Shown here: positions 42,835-50,211 of the stretch, piece after piece
Numbering within the stretch: the first letter of the stretch is position 1
Layout: each line of letters begins with the position of its first letter
Source: Myxococcus dinghuensis
GTDB taxonomy: Bacteria; Myxococcota; Myxococcia; Myxococcales; Myxococcaceae
Length of the DNA stretch: 64,000 nt
Direction of reading: 5' to 3'
NCBI RefSeq assembly: GCF_024198235.1
Contig: NZ_JAKCFB010000014.1
Span: 124,001-188,000, forward strand
The notes under the pieces: model-generated
What the model was told of the DNA's origin: nothing
Databases searched by the model: none
The model's input: the letters and a program-made list of their open reading frames with translations, nothing else
Program-made: the position numbers and the translations under genes

Positions 42835-43134
42835 TCACGCCCGCGCGAAGACCTCCTCGACGAGGGTGCGCATCGCGGCCCAGGAGCGCCGGGCCGCGGC
42901 GGGGTGGTACTGGAGCCCCGCCTCCGGACGGTCCAAGCCCGCGAAGGTGAAGGCGCGCGGAGCCCCGGCCGCGAACTCGCTCCCACACGGCGTGCCCAGG
43001 TTGAGCGTCAACACCGCCACCGGGTGGGGCGTGGTCCGGATGGGCAGCCCCTGGTGCTCGCCCGACAGGTCCTCGATGAACCAGTAGCCCGGGACGAAAG
43101 AGGCCAGCGCTGGATGCGGTCGAAGTGCGGAGAA
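42835..43134 (-). pseudogene. remnant of an AraC-type regulator (sensor part only)
   Basis: About 70 codons read as the N-terminal sensor domain of an AraC-family regulator (HPALASFVPGYWFIEDL, TPHPVAVLTLNLG, FTFAGLDRP). There is no start codon with a ribosome site upstream, the frame degenerates after GLDRP into a tail that does not resemble the family, and the C-terminal double HTH is absent. It therefore looks like a truncated, decaying gene that abuts the SDR stop. Confidence 0.6.
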
Positions 43135-43288
43135 GGCCCTGGAGGCGACCCGGGCAGGCAGGCGGCATGACGTCGCGCCCCCCCTCCGCGCCGCGCCACG
43201 TGGCGGCGGCGGGGGGGCACGCGCCGCCCGCCGACGGCGAGGGGAGGCCGGAGCCAGGAAGCGGCCCGGCCGTCCCTCCTTGGCTGGC

Positions 43289-44770
43289 TCAGTAGTTCGA
43301 GCCGGTGTTCGAGATGCGGTACATGCGCATGTCCTTGGCGCAGAACGTGCGGCGCGCGAGCAGGTGCTTGGGCTGACCCGCGACGGCGCGGACCAACTGG
43401 TAGCTGGCGTTGCTCCCGCCGTTGTTCGCGAGCGGCCAGTCGCCGATGGCGAGCGCCGCGGGGCTGTAGTTCTGGTTCGACCAGTTCCAGGTGAACTGGC
43501 TGCCGTTCCAGTCGGACGTGGTGGCCCAGCCCGCGGACGGCCCGTTCTGGATGAAGAACCACTCGTCCTTCGCATCCACGGAGTCGATGTTGCCCACCAG
43601 CATCACGTCGCCCGCGGCCTGCGGATAGCCCACGCCGGCGATGTTGCCGGAGCCGTAGTTGCTCCAGCCCCAGTTGAAGTTGCCCCCCTGGTAGTAGAAG
43701 GTCGTCGCCCAGCCGCCGAGGCCCAGCAGTTCATCCTGACCGTCGCCGTTGGTGTCGCCGCCGTTGCGCAGGTTGGAGCGGTAGGGATACATGCCGTGCG
43801 CCGTGCTGCCGTTGGTGCTCGCGAGCCAGTCCCAGCCCGAGCCCGCCGCGTTCAGGCGGAAGAGGGTGATCCACCCGCTGTTGCTCACGCCGACGATCTC
43901 ATCCTTGTTGAACGGCGAGGAGCCGCTGTTGCCCGACAGGTCGAAGTTGCCGGAGATGAGGTAGCCGCCCGCGGTGGAGTGCGCGTAGAGCTGGTCGGAG
44001 GTGCTGCCGTAGTTGCTCCAGCCCCAGTTCCACGTGCCGTTGTCGAAGTGGAACAACGTCACCCAGGAGGAGGCGAGCCCCAGGGCCTCGTCCTTCCCGT
44101 CCCCGTCGAAGTCCCCGATGACGAGGTTGTTGCGGTAGTCGTAGATGCCGCCACCCGCGGAGGTGGAGCCATAGTTGCTCCAGCCCCACTCCCAATCGTT
44201 GTTGCGGTAGTGGAACATGGTCATCCAGCCGCCGGTGTCGACGGCGAGGATGTCCTCGGCGCCGTCGCCGTCGAAGTCACCGATGTAGTGCTTCGCGTAG
44301 CCCGCGACGCCCGACTGGCTCGTCGCCGTCCAGACCTTCGTCCACCCCGGGCTCGTCCCGCCGACGGAGACGGTGGTCGTGCTCACGTCCACGAGCTGTC
44401 CCAGGATGTTGTAGATGCGGAACGTCACCGTGACCGTCTGCCCCGACGAGAGGCCCCCGGGGAGGATGCCGCTCAGGGTGACCTGCGACGAGCCGGTGAT
44501 GGCCTGGTACGTGCCGATGGCGATGCCGTTCCAGGACGCCTGGAGGTTCTGGATGGTGAACGGGCCGGACTGCGACAGCGTCATCAGGTAGTTGCCGCTG
44601 GCGAGCGCGCCCGAGTACGTCCCGCTGTAGTTCACGAAGCTCTGGCCGGAGCCCACCAGCGTCCCCGCGCAGAACGTCACGGCCGCGGCCAGGGAGACCC
44701 CCGGCAACGCGAGCGCGAGCGCCAGGAGGAGGGAGGGAAGCCGGAATATCGACAGGGCAGACCGTTTCAT
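43289..44770 (-). CDS. secreted W-rich FG-GAP/VCBS-type repeat protein
   Basis: A 493-residue exported protein starting at ATG 44768-44770 (GAGG seven bases upstream; longer frame not protein-like). A signal peptide (LPSLLLALALALPGVSLAAA) is followed by a beta-sandwich-like domain (about 30-150) and then five repeats of roughly 60-70 residues built on GDFDGDG...LF..., each with W-x-W-x-W-SNYGS or variants (WEWGWSNYGS, WNWGWSNYGS, WDWLASTNGS, FNWGWSNYGS, FTWNWSNQNY). The GDFDGDG sites resemble Ca-binding FG-GAP motifs. This predicts a secreted beta-propeller, perhaps a carbohydrate-binding or adhesive protein; ligand unknown. Confidence 0.85.
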   Translation of the reverse strand: MKRSALSIFRLPSLLLALALALPGVSLAAAVTFCAGTLVGSGQSFVNYSGTYSGALASGNYLMTLSQSGPFTIQNLQASWNGIAIGTYQAITGSSQVTLSGILPGGLSSGQTVTVTFRIYNILGQLVDVSTTTVSVGGTSPGWTKVWTATSQSGVAGYAKHYIGDFDGDGAEDILAVDTGGWMTMFHYRNNDWEWGWSNYGSTSAGGGIYDYRNNLVIGDFDGDGKDEALGLASSWVTLFHFDNGTWNWGWSNYGSTSDQLYAHSTAGGYLISGNFDLSGNSGSSPFNKDEIVGVSNSGWITLFRLNAAGSGWDWLASTNGSTAHGMYPYRSNLRNGGDTNGDGQDELLGLGGWATTFYYQGGNFNWGWSNYGSGNIAGVGYPQAAGDVMLVGNIDSVDAKDEWFFIQNGPSAGWATTSDWNGSQFTWNWSNQNYSPAALAIGDWPLANNGGSNASYQLVRAVAGQPKHLLARRTFCAKDMRMYRISNTGSNY

Positions 44771-44984
44771 GGAGAGCCTCGGGGGAACGACCCGCGCGAG
44801 GTTGCGCGGGGGTTTCCTGCCCCAAAGCACCACGTGTGCCACGAGGCGCGCGCACGAAAGCCCAGACACGCGCCCGCGCCCCTGTCACCTCCCGGGCTAC
44901 ACGGCCCGTGCGTCCTGTGACGAGGCCCGCTACAGGCAATCCGTCGTCACCCGGATGACGCAAGACGCCGCCGCGGCGGCGTGC

Positions 44985-45842
44985 TCACGCGCGTGCCTCG
45001 TCCTCCGCGCCGTGGCGCAATGCCTCCCACGCGAGCATCACCTGCTTGCGCTCGGGTCCCCAACGGTAGTCACCGAAGACCCCCGTCTTGCGCAGCACGC
45101 GATGGCAGGGGATGAGCAGCGCCACGGGATTGTCACCCACCGCGGAGCCCACCGCGCGCACGGCCTTGGGCCGGCCAATCGCTTTCGCGATGTCCTCGTA
45201 CGTCGCCACCTCGCCCGGGGCGATGCGCAGCAGGGCCTGCCACACCTGTACCTGGAAGGGGGTGCCCTTCACCAGGACGGAGAGGGATTCGGGCTGCTCG
45301 GCCGGGGCCTCCGGGAAGATGCGCGCCGCCCACGGCGCCGTGGCCTCCCGCGACGCCACGAAGGTGGCGCGGGGCCACTCGGCCTGGAGTGAGTCCAACG
45401 CCTCCCGCGTCGAGCCGGTGGAGAGGAAGTGCAGGCCGCAGATGCCCCGCTCGCAGACGGCGACGAGCACGTCCCCGAAGGGCGAGGGGTGCACGCCGTG
45501 CGAAATCGTCAGGCCCGCGCCTCCCAGCTTGAACTCGCCCGGCGTCATCGCCGTCAACGTGACGAACAGCTCGTGCAGGCGCCCGCCTCCGGACAGGCCC
45601 ACCGCGTAGGAGGTGTCGAGCACGCTGCGCCGCTCGGCCAGCAGCCGGCGCGCCGAGCTGAGCGTGTGGACCTGGAGGAAGCGCTTCGGGCTGATGCCCG
45701 CCCAGCGGGTGAAGAGGCGCTGGAAGTGGAAGGGGCTCAAGCCCACGTGGGCCGCCGCGTCGTCCAGGGACGGCTGCTCGCGCGCATGGGCGTCGAGGTA
45801 GAGGATGGCCTGCTCGATTCGAGCGTAGTCACTGGTCGCCAT
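44985..45842 (-). CDS. AraC HTH - methylated-DNA--protein-cysteine methyltransferase fusion
   Basis: A 285-residue Ada-like protein. Residues about 5-105 form an AraC HTH pair (SLDDAAAHVGLSPFHFQRLF, MTPGEFK). Residues about 195-275 form the O6-alkylguanine transferase domain (GTPFQVQVWQALLRI, RAVGSAVGDNP and the active-site PCHRV). The Ada N-terminal metal-Cys methylphosphotriester domain is missing, so it could repair O6-methylguanine and regulate but probably lacks the phosphotriester sensor. Also found in similar organisms as 'AraC/Ada' proteins. Confidence 0.92.
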   Translation of the reverse strand: MATSDYARIEQAILYLDAHAREQPSLDDAAAHVGLSPFHFQRLFTRWAGISPKRFLQVHTLSSARRLLAERRSVLDTSYAVGLSGGGRLHELFVTLTAMTPGEFKLGGAGLTISHGVHPSPFGDVLVAVCERGICGLHFLSTGSTREALDSLQAEWPRATFVASREATAPWAARIFPEAPAEQPESLSVLVKGTPFQVQVWQALLRIAPGEVATYEDIAKAIGRPKAVRAVGSAVGDNPVALLIPCHRVLRKTGVFGDYRWGPERKQVMLAWEALRHGAEDEARA

Positions 45843-45971
45843 GGTCGGGTGCTCCGTGGGTTGCGTCTGCCCCTGGTATGGCGCCCGGCCTCCCGTCCTT
45901 CAACCCGGTTCTTGCGGTGCGGCGAACGCCCCGCCCTTTCGGGACGAGGCGCCTGGGAGCCGCGCGCGGGA

Positions 45972-46166
45972 CTAGAGACAACGACAGATGGCGCTCACGC
46001 ACCGGCCCAGCCCGACCCCACACTTGACGTCGCAATCCTCGTTGATGGTGCAGAAGCCCTTCGGCCCCACGTCCTCCGGCGACACGGGCGCGGGTCGTGC
46101 CCCCGCGACGAACCCCGCTCCGAGTCCCAGCACCAGCGCGACACCCACCAGCATCGAACGCAGCAT
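45972..46166 (-). CDS. secreted six-cysteine peptide, CS-alpha-beta (defensin/scorpion-toxin) spacing, copy 1
   Basis: A 64-residue precursor. Residues 1-23 form a hydrophobic signal peptide (MLVGVALVLGLGAGFVAGA, cleavage near AGA), followed by a short linker and a mature Cys-rich part of about 26 residues. Cys 39, 45, 49, 56, 61, 63 give C-x5-C-x3-C-x6-C-x4-C-x-C. This contains the CxxxC and CxC of the cysteine-stabilised alpha-beta fold and a GxC-x4-C gamma-core (GRCVSAIC). Short scorpion toxins share C-x5-C-x3-C...C-x4-C-x-C. Start ATG 46166 has GGGAGGT upstream. Function unknown; antimicrobial, predatory or ion-channel activity is inference. Confidence 0.75.
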   Translation of the reverse strand: MLRSMLVGVALVLGLGAGFVAGARPAPVSPEDVGPKGFCTINEDCDVKCGVGLGRCVSAICRCL

Positions 46167-46330
46167 GTGACGGACCTCCCTCTGGCGCGGACCACCCGCG
46201 CGGCGACAGGATGGCAGCCCGCTCACCTCGCCACGCCACCGCGTCCCCCGCCAGTCGTTGACTCAATGACAGACGGTGGGCGGCCCGCCAACGCCCCGCC
46301 AGCACTGCGCGAGGCGCCGCGGGCTCCGGA

Positions 46331-46516
46331 CTACATGCAGGCGCAGATGCTGTGGAAACAGTGCCCCAGGCCCTCACCGCAGAAGTGGTCACAGTCCGAG
46401 TTCCGAGTGCAGAAGCCCGTCGGCCCCGCCTCGGTGGGGGCGGGGCGTGCCCCCGCCGCGAAACCGGCTCCGAGTCCCAACACCAACGCGACACCCACGA
46501 GCAACGAACGCATCAT
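46331..46516 (-). CDS. secreted six-cysteine peptide, CS-alpha-beta spacing, copy 2
   Basis: A 61-residue precursor and tandem paralogue of the peptide at 45972-46166. Signal part MMRSLLVGVALVLGLGAGFA is nearly identical to copy 1 at DNA level, whereas the mature part differs at most non-Cys positions. Cys 36, 42, 46, 53, 58, 60 repeat exactly C-x5-C-x3-C-x6-C-x4-C-x-C, and the gamma-core is GHCFHSIC. The 5' untranslated regions are also alike (GGGAG-like ribosome site, preceding Arg/GC-rich stretch), so the duplication included the leader. An adjacent ATG at 46513 could also serve as start. Confidence 0.75.
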   Translation of the reverse strand: MMRSLLVGVALVLGLGAGFAAGARPAPTEAGPTGFCTRNSDCDHFCGEGLGHCFHSICACM

Positions 46517-46682
46517 CTGGTCGATCTCCCTGTCGGGCGCGGCCTCTCCGCGCGGGGCCAGGATGACAGCTCCGTGAGGGTGAGACCACAACGCGGGTGA
46601 AGGACAGACATACCGCGCCGCGGCGAACCTTCCGGCAAGAAGCGGGTCGCCCCGGCGACGCGAGGCTTCTACGGTATGCCCC

Positions 46683-47339
46683 ATGACAGACGTCTCCGGG
46701 ACGTTCCCCCGCTTGTATGACCATGCGCCCTCCGCCAACGGCTACAAGGTCCGGCTCCTGCTGTCGTGGTCGGGCACGCCCTTCACCCTCGTGCCCGTGG
46801 ACATCTTCGCGGGCGAGAGCCACACCGAGCACTTCCTCCAACACAAGAACCCCGATGGCCGCATCCCGGTGCTGGAGCCCGAACCGGGCCGCTTCCTCGC
46901 GGAGTCCAACGCCATCCTCCTCTTCCTCGCGGAGGGCACGCCGCTGCTCCCCCAGGACGCCTTCGAGCGCGCCCGGGTGCACCAGTGGCTCTTCTTCGAA
47001 CAGAACACCGTGGAGCCCAACGTGGGCACCGCGCGCTTCTGGAAGCTGACCGGCCGCGCGCGCCTGCACCCCGAGGCGTTCGCGCTGCGCGTCGAAGCCG
47101 GCCGCCGCGCCCTGACGACGTTGGAGCGCCACCTCGAGCGCCACACGTTCCTCGTGGGCGAGCGTCCCACCGTCGCGGACATCGGCCTCTATGCCTATGT
47201 GCACGTCGCGCCCGACGCGGGGATTTCGCTCGAGCCCTTCCCCCACGTCGTCGCGTGGCTCGCGCGCGTGAAGGCGCTCCCGGGCCACATCGGTCCGCTG
47301 GCGCCCTACGCCGCCAACGCCATGGTTCCGGCGTCGTGA
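46683..47339 (+). CDS. glutathione S-transferase family protein
   Basis: A 218-residue GST. The thioredoxin-fold N-terminus (YKVRLLLSWSGTPFTLVPV, GRIPVLEPEPGRFLAESNAI with cis-Pro and ESNAI glutathione-binding segment) and a helical C-terminal domain (HTFLVGERPTVADIGLYAYV) are complete. Similar to YfcG/GstA-type bacterial GSTs. Substrate unknown. ATG at 46683, divergent from the six-cysteine peptide genes. Confidence 0.92.
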   Translation: MTDVSGTFPRLYDHAPSANGYKVRLLLSWSGTPFTLVPVDIFAGESHTEHFLQHKNPDGRIPVLEPEPGRFLAESNAILLFLAEGTPLLPQDAFERARVHQWLFFEQNTVEPNVGTARFWKLTGRARLHPEAFALRVEAGRRALTTLERHLERHTFLVGERPTVADIGLYAYVHVAPDAGISLEPFPHVVAWLARVKALPGHIGPLAPYAANAMVPAS

Positions 47340-47434
47340 GAGGGGATTCACGGCGAACCCGGGATGCACGGCCGCCTCGCCGCGCTCGCCGTGTCACGAA
47401 GCCCTCACACCGCGGCGCGCCCACGGAGGTCGGC

Positions 47435-47463
47435 TTGACTCGCGCGGGACGAGCGTCTATCCG
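47435..47463 (+). promoter_or_regulatory. candidate sigma-70-type promoter for the metX leader
   Basis: TTGACT (47435-47440), 17 bases, then TATCCG (47458-47463). The -35 matches consensus at five of six positions; the -10 matches at TAT only. A start site about seven bases downstream (near 47470) would place the leader ATG (47473) only a few bases from the 5' end, giving a nearly leaderless mRNA. Confidence 0.45.
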
Positions 47464-47472
47464 TAACAGCCG

Positions 47473-47547
47473 ATGACGTCCTTCTTCGCCATGATGATGC
47501 GTCGAATGTCGATGCGCGGTGGGCTCCCGCCCGCCAGCGTTGGCTGA
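47473..47547 (+). CDS. Met-rich leader peptide of metX
   Basis: A 24-codon frame, MTSFFAMMMRRMSMRGGLPP followed by ASVG and TGA. Six of 24 codons are Met, including three in a row (47491-47499) and two more at 47506 and 47512. It ends 35 bases before a strong terminator hairpin and 223 bases before metX, the arrangement of amino-acid attenuators. There is no good Shine-Dalgarno sequence, which would fit leaderless initiation from the promoter at 47435-47463. Could be a chance reading of a minus-strand pattern, but the secondary structures below argue against it. Confidence 0.6.
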   Translation: MTSFFAMMMRRMSMRGGLPPASVG

Positions 47548-47611
47548 CGACCGCCGTCCTGCCGACCCTGGCGAATCCCGGAGCCCACCACCCCGCGAGG
47601 GTCGGTGGGCT
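47518..47611 (+). promoter_or_regulatory. attenuator: antiterminator versus terminator before metX
   Basis: Terminator: AGCCCACCACCC (47582-47593) pairs with GGGT-C-GGTGGGCT (47599-47611), a stem of about 12 base pairs with a CGCGA loop and a weak T-containing tail. Antiterminator: GGTGGGCTCC (47518-47527), which starts just after the Met codons, is perfectly complementary over ten bases to GGAGCCCACC (47580-47589), the terminator's 5' arm. A second competing pairing is CCGACCCT (47562-47569) with AGGGTCGG (47598-47605). A ribosome stalled at the Met triplet leaves 47518-47527 free and would prevent the terminator; one reaching the stop would cover it and allow termination. Confidence 0.65.
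47582..47611 (+). terminator. conditional terminator hairpin of the metX attenuator
   Basis: Stem AGCCCACCACCC / GGGT(C)GGTGGGCT with one bulged C, loop CGCGA, followed by TCGTCGTTCC. It lies in the untranslated leader 160 bases before metX and is predicted to stop transcription when Met is plentiful. Confidence 0.6.
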
Positions 47612-47770
47612 TCGTCGTTCCAGGGCCCCTTCCGCTTCCTCGCCCACCCCTGACTGGAGCGCAGCGAAGCCCGCCCCCACGCCTCTCCCGAGCCACGCCT
47701 CCCCGCCTTCCCTTCCCGCCGGGTGCGCCTCGCGCGCCCGCGACGGCCCCGTCTTGCCTGGAGTCACCCC

Positions 47771-49087
47771 ATGGCCTCCGCGCCCACCCGCGCCACCTCA
47801 CCGCGACTCTTCGACGTCTCCCCGCCGGACCTGCCCCTGGAGGCGGGCGCCCGCCTCGCCCCCCACCTCGTGCGCGGCTGGTGGTGGGGCCCCGACGAGG
47901 ACCTGCCCTGGCTGCACGCCCGCGCGCGCGTGCTGACGGAGGACGCGGCGCGCTCCGCCGCCTACCAGGTCGTCCGCCGCACGCGCGACGAGCAGCGGCA
48001 GGTCGTCGACGAGGCGCGCCGCCACGGCACCCTCCGGCCCTCCTCGCGAATCCCCACCGTGCTCCTCGTCCACGCGCTCACCGGCGACATGCGCGCGGGA
48101 GGCCCCGGCGGCTGGTGGGAGCCCGTCATCGGACCGGGGCGCGCGCTGGACCCCACGCGCGTGCGCCTCCTGTGCTTCAACAACCTGGGCTCCTGCTACG
48201 GCACCACGGGCCCCGCCGACGAGGGCTTCCCGTGCCGGCTCGACGACGCGCGCTTCGCCCCCGCCCCCACCCTGGCGAAGGGGGACCTGCGCCTGGACGA
48301 GCGGCACCTGCCCGCCACCGTCACGCCCTGGGACCAGGCGCGCAGCATCCTCCTGGCGCTGGACGCGCTGGGCGTGGACGACGTCGCGCTCGTCGCCGGG
48401 GGCTCGCTGGGAGGCATGGTCGTCCTGTGCCTCGCGGCCCTCGCGCCGGAGCGCTTCGCGCGCATGGCCCCCATCGCCACCGCGGAGGCCGCGTCCGCCT
48501 GGGTGGTGGGGCTCAACCACGTCGCCCGTCAGGCGCTGCTGCTCGACCCGGGCTTCCCCCACGCACCCGAGCGCGGGTTGGAGCTGGCGCGCCAGCTCGC
48601 CATGCTCACCTACCGCGCGGAGCCCGGGCTCGACGCGCTCCAGCGCCGCCCCGCGGACTGGTCCTCACGCGCGCTCCACCCCGTACAGAGCTACCTGGAG
48701 CACCAGGGCCGCAAGCTGGAGGCGCGCTTCGACGCCCGCGCCTACCTCGCGCAGCTGGGCGCCATGGACCACCACGACCTGTCGCGCGGCCCCGTCGGCG
48801 GCGGCCTGGAGCGCATCCGCGCCAGCGCCCTGTGCGTGGGCATCGACCGCGACCAGCTCTTCTTCCCCGGACACATGGAGGCCCTGGCCCGGCGCCTGCG
48901 CGCGCTCGGCCGCCACGCCGAGCACGCGGAGCTGTCCAGCCCGTACGGCCACGACGGCTTCCTCGTGGAGTGGGAGCCGCTGGCCGCGCTGCTCACGCGG
49001 GCGCTCGCGCTGCCGTCCGGCCTGGGCCCGGCGCCCTCCACGCTCGCCACGGCCCCCGCACGCCCCGCCGCGTCGCGGACGGCGTGA
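47771..49087 (+). CDS. metX: homoserine O-acetyltransferase
   Basis: A 438-residue alpha/beta-hydrolase-fold acyltransferase that makes O-acetyl-L-homoserine from homoserine and acetyl-CoA, committing homoserine to methionine. Seen: VLLVHALTGD oxyanion region, FNNLGSCYGTTGP, the nucleophile elbow GGSLGGMVVL, Asp in GIDRDQLFFP and His in YGHDGFLVEW. Longer than typical MetX (about 350-380) by an N-terminal extension of about 50 residues. ATG 47771 has GGAG eight bases upstream. MetX and succinyltransferases of this fold are hard to separate by eye, so the acyl donor is inferred. Upstream attenuator suggests control by methionine supply. Confidence 0.92.
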   Translation: MASAPTRATSPRLFDVSPPDLPLEAGARLAPHLVRGWWWGPDEDLPWLHARARVLTEDAARSAAYQVVRRTRDEQRQVVDEARRHGTLRPSSRIPTVLLVHALTGDMRAGGPGGWWEPVIGPGRALDPTRVRLLCFNNLGSCYGTTGPADEGFPCRLDDARFAPAPTLAKGDLRLDERHLPATVTPWDQARSILLALDALGVDDVALVAGGSLGGMVVLCLAALAPERFARMAPIATAEAASAWVVGLNHVARQALLLDPGFPHAPERGLELARQLAMLTYRAEPGLDALQRRPADWSSRALHPVQSYLEHQGRKLEARFDARAYLAQLGAMDHHDLSRGPVGGGLERIRASALCVGIDRDQLFFPGHMEALARRLRALGRHAEHAELSSPYGHDGFLVEWEPLAALLTRALALPSGLGPAPSTLATAPARPAASRTA

Positions 49088-49102
49088 CGGCGGCGCGGGC
49101 GC

Positions 49103-50197
49103 TCAGCCCGCCTTGCGCTGCCCGGGCATGGGCGGCGGCGGGTCCTGGTGGGACCAGATGGGGGGCTCCGACTCCCCCGCGAAGGCGCGCAGCCGGCAGT
49201 AGTCCGGGTACGACGACTGGACGGTCAGCACGTCGCCGCGGCGGATGACCTCGTCGCCCACGGGGTGGAGCTGCTCCTCGTCGCCGCGCATGAGCGCCAG
49301 CGACAGCCCGCCGAACCGGTCCCGCACGTCGGAGACGGTCACCCCGGGGAGGCCCTCGCGCGCCTCGAAGAGCGACACCACCATCAGGTGCTTGCCCAGG
49401 TGGAACGAGTGGACGATGCGCGGGTCCATGGCCGCCAGCGCCATGGCGGGCGCCGCCAGCGACGAGCTGGAGAGCGCCTCCGCCTTGAAGGTGTCGCGCA
49501 CCTTGCCGCTCAGGTCCTCGTCGAAGAGGCGGATGACGACGCGGATGTTGGGGTTCAGCTTGCGCGCGTCCAGGGCGATGTTGAGGTTGGCCAGGTCGTC
49601 GTCCGTGGCGCAGACGATGGCGGAGGCGTCCTTCACGTTGGTGCGCGGCAGGCACAGCGGGCTGCGCGTGTCGTCGATGAGCAGCGGGACGTTCTCGTCG
49701 CGCAGCGCGGAGACGAAGGCGGCGTCCTCGCGCTTCTCCACGACGACGATGTCCTTGCCCATCTCCCGCAACTGCGCCACCACGCGATAGCCCACGCGCC
49801 CGGCCCCACACACCACGACGTGGCCCTTCATCGTCTCGGTGACCACTTCGATCCACTCCTTGTCGTTCTTGTGCCGGGCGAAGAACAGGTAGGCGAAGCG
49901 CACGACGCCGTCAGCGACCAGCGCGATGCCCACCGGGGGGATGACCACGTTGAGCAGCTCGATGAGCCAGTCGTGCACGTAGGGCAACGACGGCTGGCCG
50001 TAGAGCAGGAAGTAGACGTGGTGCAGCGCCTCGCCGAAGGACAGCTCGTCCCCGTCCGGCGCGCGATAGCGCCAGTGGTAGAGCAGCGGTCCGCCGAGGA
50101 AGAGCAGCGCCGCCAGCACCAGCGTGGTGCGGAAGCGCCGCACCAGCGCGCGCAGGTAACGGAGATTGGCCCGGAGGTGCCGGCGGTTGGCCACCAT
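49103..50197 (-). CDS. two-TM/RCK (TrkA-N) channel-like protein without canonical filter
   Basis: A 364-residue protein. Two N-terminal hydrophobic segments (TTLVLAALLFLGGPLLYHW; LIELLNVVIPPVGIALVADG) flank a loop where a K-channel pore would have TVGYGD; instead the loop reads YGQPSLPYVHDW, so no selectivity filter is visible. Then come RCK_N (VVVCGAGRVGYRVVAQL, NAD-binding) and RCK_C (GVTVSDVRDRFGGLSLAL). ATG 50197 has GGAG six bases upstream. Probably a nucleotide-gated transport or sensor protein; ion specificity unknown. Confidence 0.82.
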   Translation of the reverse strand: MVANRRHLRANLRYLRALVRRFRTTLVLAALLFLGGPLLYHWRYRAPDGDELSFGEALHHVYFLLYGQPSLPYVHDWLIELLNVVIPPVGIALVADGVVRFAYLFFARHKNDKEWIEVVTETMKGHVVVCGAGRVGYRVVAQLREMGKDIVVVEKREDAAFVSALRDENVPLLIDDTRSPLCLPRTNVKDASAIVCATDDDLANLNIALDARKLNPNIRVVIRLFDEDLSGKVRDTFKAEALSSSSLAAPAMALAAMDPRIVHSFHLGKHLMVVSLFEAREGLPGVTVSDVRDRFGGLSLALMRGDEEQLHPVGDEVIRRGDVLTVQSSYPDYCRLRAFAGESEPPIWSHQDPPPPMPGQRKAG

Positions 50198-50211
50198 GAT
50201 GACTCCCGAGC

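Noticed and set aside
47340..47770. SAM riboswitch upstream of metX
   Set aside because: No SAM-I, SAM-II or SAM-IV core was recognised by eye. The Met-rich frame and the two exclusive hairpins explain the leader better; a covariance-model search would settle this.
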